64,000 nucleotides of DNA from Roseobacter weihaiensis (GTDB lineage: Bacteria; Pseudomonadota; Alphaproteobacteria; Rhodobacterales; Rhodobacteraceae): positions 248,001-312,000 of the forward strand of contig NZ_JACNMO010000003.1 of the NCBI RefSeq assembly GCF_020622345.1. The letters run 5' to 3'. Shown here one piece after another: positions 59,434-64,000 of the stretch. Both the position numbers and the translations under genes were made by a program. The first letter of the stretch is position 1; each line of letters starts with the position of its first letter. Below the pieces are notes generated by a model, which was not told the origin of the DNA, made no database searches, and saw only the letters and a list, made by a program, of their open reading frames with translations.

Positions 59434-60258
59434 GTGGTGAGGCCGTCTCAAAGGCGCGAGATGGCCGAATGGGCGGTGCGCTACCGATCCGCCAGCATCG
59501 CCTTGGCATGTAGGGCCTTCAGCATCAGTGAGACGTGCTATCGGTATCAGCCCAAGCTCAGCGATGAGAACGAGCTGATCGCCGATTGGCTGGTCGCGCT
59601 CACGAATGCCAAGAAGACCTGAGGCTTTGGCCTGTGCTTTCTGCATCTGCGGAACGTGAAGGGGTTCAAATGGAACCACAAGCGCGTCTACCGCATCTAT
59701 CGCGAGCTGGAGCTGAATATGAGGACCAAGCCGCGGAAACGGTTGCAGCGTGAGAAGCCTGAACCTCTGGCGGTGCCGGAAGTCCCGAACGAGGTCTGGT
59801 CGATGGACTTCATCACCGATCAGTTGTCCGACGGTCGGTCCTTCCGCACACTGAACATTCTGGACGACTTCAATCGGGAGGGGTTGGCCATCGAGGTCGA
59901 CTTCTCATTGCCATCTGAACGCGTGGTCTGGACGCTGAACCAGATCATTGCATGGCGAGGGAAGCCGTTGGCCATTCGCGTCGATAATGGCCCTGAATAC
60001 ATCAGTGCCAGGCTGCAGAACTGGGCAGAGAAAGCTGGGATCGGTTTGATCTACATCCAACCGGGCAAGCCGCAGCAGAATGCCTATGTCGAACGCTACA
60101 ACCGAACCGTCCGCACCGAATGGCTGGGACGCTATCACTTCAACAGCATCGAGGAAGTGCAGGAACACACAACACGCTGGCTCTGGACTTACAACACTGA
60201 AAGGCCAAACATGGGCATCGGCGGGATGACCCCGATACAGAAACTGAAAGCAGCTTAG
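59434..60258 (+). pseudogene. IS3 transposase orfB (DDE integrase), interrupted by a stop
   Basis: The frame reads SQRREMAEWAVRYRSASIALACRAFSISETCYRYQPK, then a TGA at 59620-59622 after TNAKKT where the family has Trp (KTWGFGLCF). The rest is intact: [27 protein letters not shown] and [13 protein letters not shown] supply the DDE triad. A one-base change would restore it. It could translate weakly in two parts, but transposition is unlikely because orfA is also broken. Confidence 0.82.
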
Positions 60259-60545
60259 ATTCTACTGAAGCACCCCTCCAAAAATGGGGGGATTACCACT
60301 CTACGTCCAAGGCGCAACGCGCTGCTATATTAGAGGTCTCCGCGCGCCCCGACTTTGCTACGCGGTTGTGCTGCATCTTTCTGCAACTGGTGCTGCATGA
60401 TAGCTGGGACGGGTGTTGTAGGTCCCCGGAATACGCAAACGCACTTGCAGCCCCTTTTATGAAAGGTCCGGCGACAGAATGACTTACATCAATCCATACA
60501 GAGCGGATCACGGCATTCTGTCTTCAGCCCCTAAAAAAAGGATTA

Positions 60546-62942
60546 ATGATGCAAAATTCCGGCGCACTTGTTATCGATTTCAGCAAAGTCACACGCCATG
60601 ATGTCGACCTTGTCGGCGGCAAGAACGCCTCTCTGGGCGAGATGATTGGCGCTTTGGGGCGCCAGGGAATACTTGTCCCGCCGGGCTTTGCAACAACGGC
60701 AGATGCATTTCGTCACTACCTGTCCGCCAACAATCTGGATGCAGTCATCGCTGCCGAACTCGACAAGCTGGCTGCCGGAAAGATCGAATTGCACCAGGCC
60801 GGTGAGACCATTCGCACTCTTATTCTGGGCGGCGATTGGCCCAAGGAAACCGCCAACGCGATCCTGACCCACTACAGAAACCTCGGGCAAACGCAGGGGG
60901 ATGAAAATGTCCCTGTCGCGGTGCGCTCAAGCGCCACTGCCGAGGATTTGCCGGATGCGAGTTTTGCGGGCCAGCAGGAAACCTTTCTCAACGTGACCGG
61001 AGAAGCGGCCCTCCTGAACGCCTGCCGCAAATGCTACGCGTCTCTCTTTACGGATCGGGCGATCTCTTATCGGCAGATTCAGGGCTTCTCTCACACCCAA
61101 GTGGCGCTTTCGGTAGGTGTACAGCTGATGGTGCGCGCTGATACCGGCGGATCGGGCGTCATGTTCTCTATTGATACGGAGACGGGATTCCCCGATGCGG
61201 TGCTGATCAATGCCGCCTGGGGCCTGGGGGAAAATGTCGTGCAGGGCGCTGTCGATCCGGATGAGTATCAGGTCTTCAAACCGTTTCTAGACAAGACCGA
61301 TCTGACCCCCATTCTCGAAAAACGCCTCGGCGGCAAAGAGATCAAGATGATCCAGAATTCTTCAGGTGCGCCGCGCAATGTGCCGACCTCGAAGGCCGAA
61401 AGGCAGCAATATGTGCTGAGTGATGCCGAAATCCTGACCCTCGCCCGCCAGGCCCGCATCATTGAAGATCATTATGGCCACCCGATGGATATGGAATGGG
61501 CGCGCGATGGTAAGACCGGGACACTTTACATCGTGCAGGCCAGACCGGAGACAGTGCAGTCCCGCAGCACGCATTTGTCGCTGAAATCCTATGCCGTGCA
61601 ATCACCGGGCAAGATACTTCTGACTGGCCTCAGCGTTGGCGACGCCGCCGTGGCCGGACGTGTGAGCGTCATCGAGAGCGCCGCGGACATCGACCGGTTT
61701 GTCGATGGATCCGTATTGGTGACCTCCACGACAGATCCCGACTGGGTACCAATCATGAAACGCGCGGCGGCCATCGTAACAGACCATGGCGGCCGGACGT
61801 CACATGCCGCGATCATCAGCCGGGAGCTCGGTCTGCCAGCAATCGTAGGATGCGGAGACGCCACGCATATCCTGCACGACGGACAGGATGTGACCGTCTC
61901 CTGCGCGGGCGGGGAGGAAGGCGTGGTGAGTGAAGGGGTGTCGGAGATCAAGGTGACCGAAGAAGCGCTGGCAGACCTGCCGCAGACGCGCACGAATGTG
62001 ATGCTCAATCTGGCCAACCCTTCGGCTGCATTGCGGTGGTGGCGTTTGCCGACCAAGGGCGTGGGTCTGGCGCGGATGGAGTTCGTCATCAACAACGCGG
62101 TGCGCGTGCACCCGATGGCGCTGGTGAACTTCGACGCCATCGGCGATCCGGCGGTGCGGTCAGAGATCGAGGCGCTGACACTGGGCTACGATAACAAGCC
62201 CGCTTATTTCGTGGACCGTCTGGCGCGCGGACTGTCCCGCATCGCGGCCTTTTGCTATCCCCGGCCCGTCATTGTGCGGATGAGCGATTTCAAGACAAAC
62301 GAATACGCCGATCTTCTGGGGGGGCGGGATTTCGAGCCACATGAGGAAAACCCGATGATCGGGTTTCGCGGTGCGTCGCGCTATTACTCTGACAATTACA
62401 GGGACGGGTTTGCCCTTGAGTGTCAGGCCATTGCACGCCTGCGGGGAGAAATCGGCTTTGACAATGTGATCGTCATGATCCCCTTCTGCCGAACACCCCA
62501 AGAGGCAGACCGCGTGCTTGGTGTGATGGCAAAGCACGGGCTGAAGCGCGGTGGCGATGGGCTGGAGATCTATGTAATGTGTGAAATTCCCTCCAACGTG
62601 GTGCGCGCGGGGGAGTTCGCAGAACGCTTTGACGGTTTTTCAATAGGGTCGAATGACCTGACGCAGCTGACCTTGGGGATCGACCGCGATTCAGAAGAGC
62701 TTGCAGCACTGTTTCGCGAGGATGACCCGGCGGTTCTGTGGATGATCGAAACCGTCATTCGTGAGGCACATGCAGCCGGTTCAAAGGTCGGCTTTTGCGG
62801 TCAGGCACCCAGCAACGACCCCTCCTTCGCGCAGCGACTGGTGAGCTATGGCATCGACAGCATCTCTGTCACACCGGACAGTTTCATCAAGGTGCTGCGC
62901 AACGTCGCCAAAGCCGAAGAAGATCAGAATACTTCGACCTGA
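60546..62942 (+). CDS. ppsA: Phosphoenolpyruvate synthase
   Basis: This 798-residue enzyme converts pyruvate, ATP and water to PEP, AMP and phosphate in gluconeogenesis. The N-terminal ATP-grasp part has DLVGGKNASLGEMI near residue 24 and VAVRSSATAEDLPDASFAGQQ near 123. The central phosphohistidine domain has TDHGGRTSHAAIISRELG, with the catalytic His near 420. The C-terminal PEP-binding barrel shows MIPFCRTPQEADRV and GSNDLTQLTLGIDRDS. The length is normal and it is undamaged. The ATGATG start follows AAAAGGA. The 247 bases to its left, after the IS3 end, hold its promoter. It is the only intact metabolic gene between the IS3 element and the window end. Confidence 0.95.
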   Translation: MMQNSGALVIDFSKVTRHDVDLVGGKNASLGEMIGALGRQGILVPPGFATTADAFRHYLSANNLDAVIAAELDKLAAGKIELHQAGETIRTLILGGDWPKETANAILTHYRNLGQTQGDENVPVAVRSSATAEDLPDASFAGQQETFLNVTGEAALLNACRKCYASLFTDRAISYRQIQGFSHTQVALSVGVQLMVRADTGGSGVMFSIDTETGFPDAVLINAAWGLGENVVQGAVDPDEYQVFKPFLDKTDLTPILEKRLGGKEIKMIQNSSGAPRNVPTSKAERQQYVLSDAEILTLARQARIIEDHYGHPMDMEWARDGKTGTLYIVQARPETVQSRSTHLSLKSYAVQSPGKILLTGLSVGDAAVAGRVSVIESAADIDRFVDGSVLVTSTTDPDWVPIMKRAAAIVTDHGGRTSHAAIISRELGLPAIVGCGDATHILHDGQDVTVSCAGGEEGVVSEGVSEIKVTEEALADLPQTRTNVMLNLANPSAALRWWRLPTKGVGLARMEFVINNAVRVHPMALVNFDAIGDPAVRSEIEALTLGYDNKPAYFVDRLARGLSRIAAFCYPRPVIVRMSDFKTNEYADLLGGRDFEPHEENPMIGFRGASRYYSDNYRDGFALECQAIARLRGEIGFDNVIVMIPFCRTPQEADRVLGVMAKHGLKRGGDGLEIYVMCEIPSNVVRAGEFAERFDGFSIGSNDLTQLTLGIDRDSEELAALFREDDPAVLWMIETVIREAHAAGSKVGFCGQAPSNDPSFAQRLVSYGIDSISVTPDSFIKVLRNVAKAEEDQNTST

Positions 62943-63023
62943 CATCGCGGGGACAAGCGCCTCCACAGCGGCAAGCGGCTTTGTTGCGTTGATGATTTTG
63001 GGTACGGGGATTGCACTTTTGGC

Positions 63024-63686
63024 GTGGTTTACGCGGCATTTTTGAACAAGCTTTCAACAGATGCGATGTCGTTCAAGACGCCAGGCGCGTTGTTGGCGAA
63101 GGGGCCTTTCTTGATTGCCCGGAACCCGTCGCGCTTTGTCGAGGCTTGGGCCTTTACCGATAACCCGGTCGATATCTCCATCGGGGTGTCCAATTTCGAC
63201 GCGGCGCACATGGCTGCCGAAGCACTTCTTGCCAAACAGTCGGGCGCAGTGGCCTTTGCTGCCCGGAGGCTCGGCTACGCGATCGAACGCCATCGGGAAG
63301 ATGGTTACCGAACGGCCGTGTCTGATGTCGCACAGGATCCTATCGTCTATACAGTCGAAGCCGTCAGACCGGCCTTTGCTGCCGGCGCAGAGCTGATGCG
63401 CCAGGTGATGGGTGACGACCGCGTGAAATCCGTCCTGTTTGCGGGCGACGTCATTGCCGTCGGGGCACTCTTCGAGGCACAACGCATGGGTGTTTCCGTT
63501 CCCCAAGATCTCGAGATTTGCGGAATTGGAAATTACGAAATCGGCGCTCATTGCGTCCCATCCCTCAGCACGGTTTCCATTCCATCCTTCGAAGTCGGGA
63601 AGAGGACGGTTGAGGCCTTTTTCGACGAGACCGGAAGCTCAAAACTGAGTTCAAAACTGATCTTTCGCGAAAGTGCATCACTCTAA
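63024..63686 (+). pseudogene. Headless LacI-family regulator fragment (ligand-binding domain only)
   Basis: From about 63138 the frame reads FVEAWAFTDNPVDISIGVSNFDAAHMAAEALLAK, the periplasmic-binding-protein-like core of LacI regulators. It continues to VLFAGDVIAVGALFEAQRMGVSVPQDLEICGIGNYEIG and SIPSFEVGKRTVEAF, a normal C-terminus. The N-terminal DNA-binding helix-turn-helix and first strands, over 100 residues, are missing; the 60-130 bases before do not resemble the family. Sequence GGCTTTGTTGC at 62977-62987 looks like an IS end, which hints at an IS-mediated deletion. It probably makes no functional repressor. Confidence 0.75.
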
Positions 63687-63898
63687 GCCGTCGCAAGTAC
63701 AGCTCCATATGGGGTCCAATTATCGTTACCGGCTGAGTGGTGGTTACTGTTGTACTGTCGAATTCACCTTCGGCTGCTTGAGAGCAACTGGCAAAGAGGA
63801 TTTTGTTAGATGCCATGCAATCTGCAAGTACCGACGCGCATTCTGCCTCGTGTTCAAAGACGTAGAGGCGACTTGCAAACGGTATTCATTTGAGATGA

Positions 63899-64000
63899 CT
63901 ACAGCAAACGCCCGACGTCTCCGAGCTTAATCGTCCCGCCTTCAACGACTTCAGCGTAGATTCCCATATCCAGGTGCCCTTCGTTTTGTCGAAGCAATCT
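63899..64000 (-). CDS. MOSC-domain protein, C-terminal end only
   Basis: The minus strand from the window edge reads RQNEGHLDMGIYAEVVEGGTIKLGDVGRLL and stops at 63899. The pattern (D/N)LGVYA-x-V-x-x-G-x-I-x-x-GD is that of MOSC domains, which bind molybdenum cofactor sulfur. Only about 33 residues are visible, so the assignment is tentative. The gene continues beyond the right edge. Confidence 0.55.
   Translation of the reverse strand, partial: RLLRQNEGHLDMGIYAEVVEGGTIKLGDVGRLL

Larger units (their letters stand above)
59062..60298 (+). mobile_element. Degenerate IS3-family insertion sequence
   Basis: The ends are imperfect inverted repeats: TGGTAGTCCC...TTTAGGGGTG at the left and ...TGGGGGGATTACCA at the right, whose complement reads TGGTAATCCC...AGGGGTG. 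The 1237-base element carries two overlapping reading frames of the orfA-orfB type. Both are damaged: orfA by an insertion of about 44 bases, orfB by an in-frame stop. No target duplication is visible, suggesting an old insertion or flanking deletion. It truncates a helicase gene on its left. Confidence 0.85.

Overview
The window looks like chromosomal DNA from a marine Roseobacter-group alphaproteobacterium (Rhodobacterales). This is an inference from the high GC content, the tightly overlapping ATGA-coupled operons, the density of ABC and TRAP uptake systems, and the protein families seen. No rRNA, tRNA or CRISPR array was recognised. The only clear mobile element is one decayed IS3-family insertion sequence near 59-60 kb.

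Layout. (a) 0-4.7 kb, minus strand: a polyamine ABC importer (potABCD) followed by an acetylpolyamine amidohydrolase that runs off the left edge. (b) 5.0-13.0 kb, plus strand: two operons either side of a LysR regulator. They encode a flavin monooxygenase, RidA and a DUF1028 protein, then a flavin/4Fe-4S amine dehydrogenase with histamine-dehydrogenase-type pocket residues, a PLP decarboxylase and an M20 deacylase. Both promoters carry the same TTAG-N7-CTAA box. (c) 13.2-27.5 kb: a predicted N-heterocycle (probably nicotinate) catabolic regulon. It holds a TRAP transporter, a ferredoxin-NADP reductase, enamidase, a family III CoA-transferase, a MarR regulator, two DUF1185 proteins, a UPF0280 protein, a 6-hydroxynicotinate-reductase-like protein and a molybdenum hydroxylase. 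A 20-bp palindrome centred on GTATAC occurs in front of every transcription unit except the downstream genes of operons. (d) 28.2-33.8 kb: a complete oligopeptide-type ABC importer.

(e) 34.5-47.4 kb: an AT-richer surface-protein island. It has a 1411-residue secreted adhesin or S-layer-like protein, a SapC-family protein, a complete type I secretion system (TolC, ABC, HlyD), a small winged-helix protein and several orphan membrane proteins. TATCA-N3-TGATA palindromes recur here. (f) 47.9-53.6 kb: an operon of a divergent LeuA-like synthase, a trypsin-like protease fused to an EndoG-like nuclease, and a leaderless amidase/M15 double peptidoglycan hydrolase, followed by a frameshifted amidohydrolase. 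(g) 54.2-58.3 kb: a Zur-controlled zinc system (zur, zrgA-type DUF2796, ABC ATPase, permease, two DUF3299 proteins) behind a near-perfect Zur-box palindrome. (h) 58.5-64 kb: a decay zone (helicase remnant, broken IS3 element, headless LacI fragment) around an intact ppsA, with a MOSC protein entering from the right edge.

How it fits together. Regions a-d read as a scavenging block for nitrogenous organics: uptake of polyamines, amines, a carboxylate and peptides, with local oxidation, deamination and ring cleavage. The best candidate for an under-described system is block c. There, an oxygen-independent, ferredoxin-type ring reduction known from an anaerobic clostridial pathway appears inside an aerobe's regulon with its own NADPH-ferredoxin reductase. 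Block f is the most unusual combination of domains.
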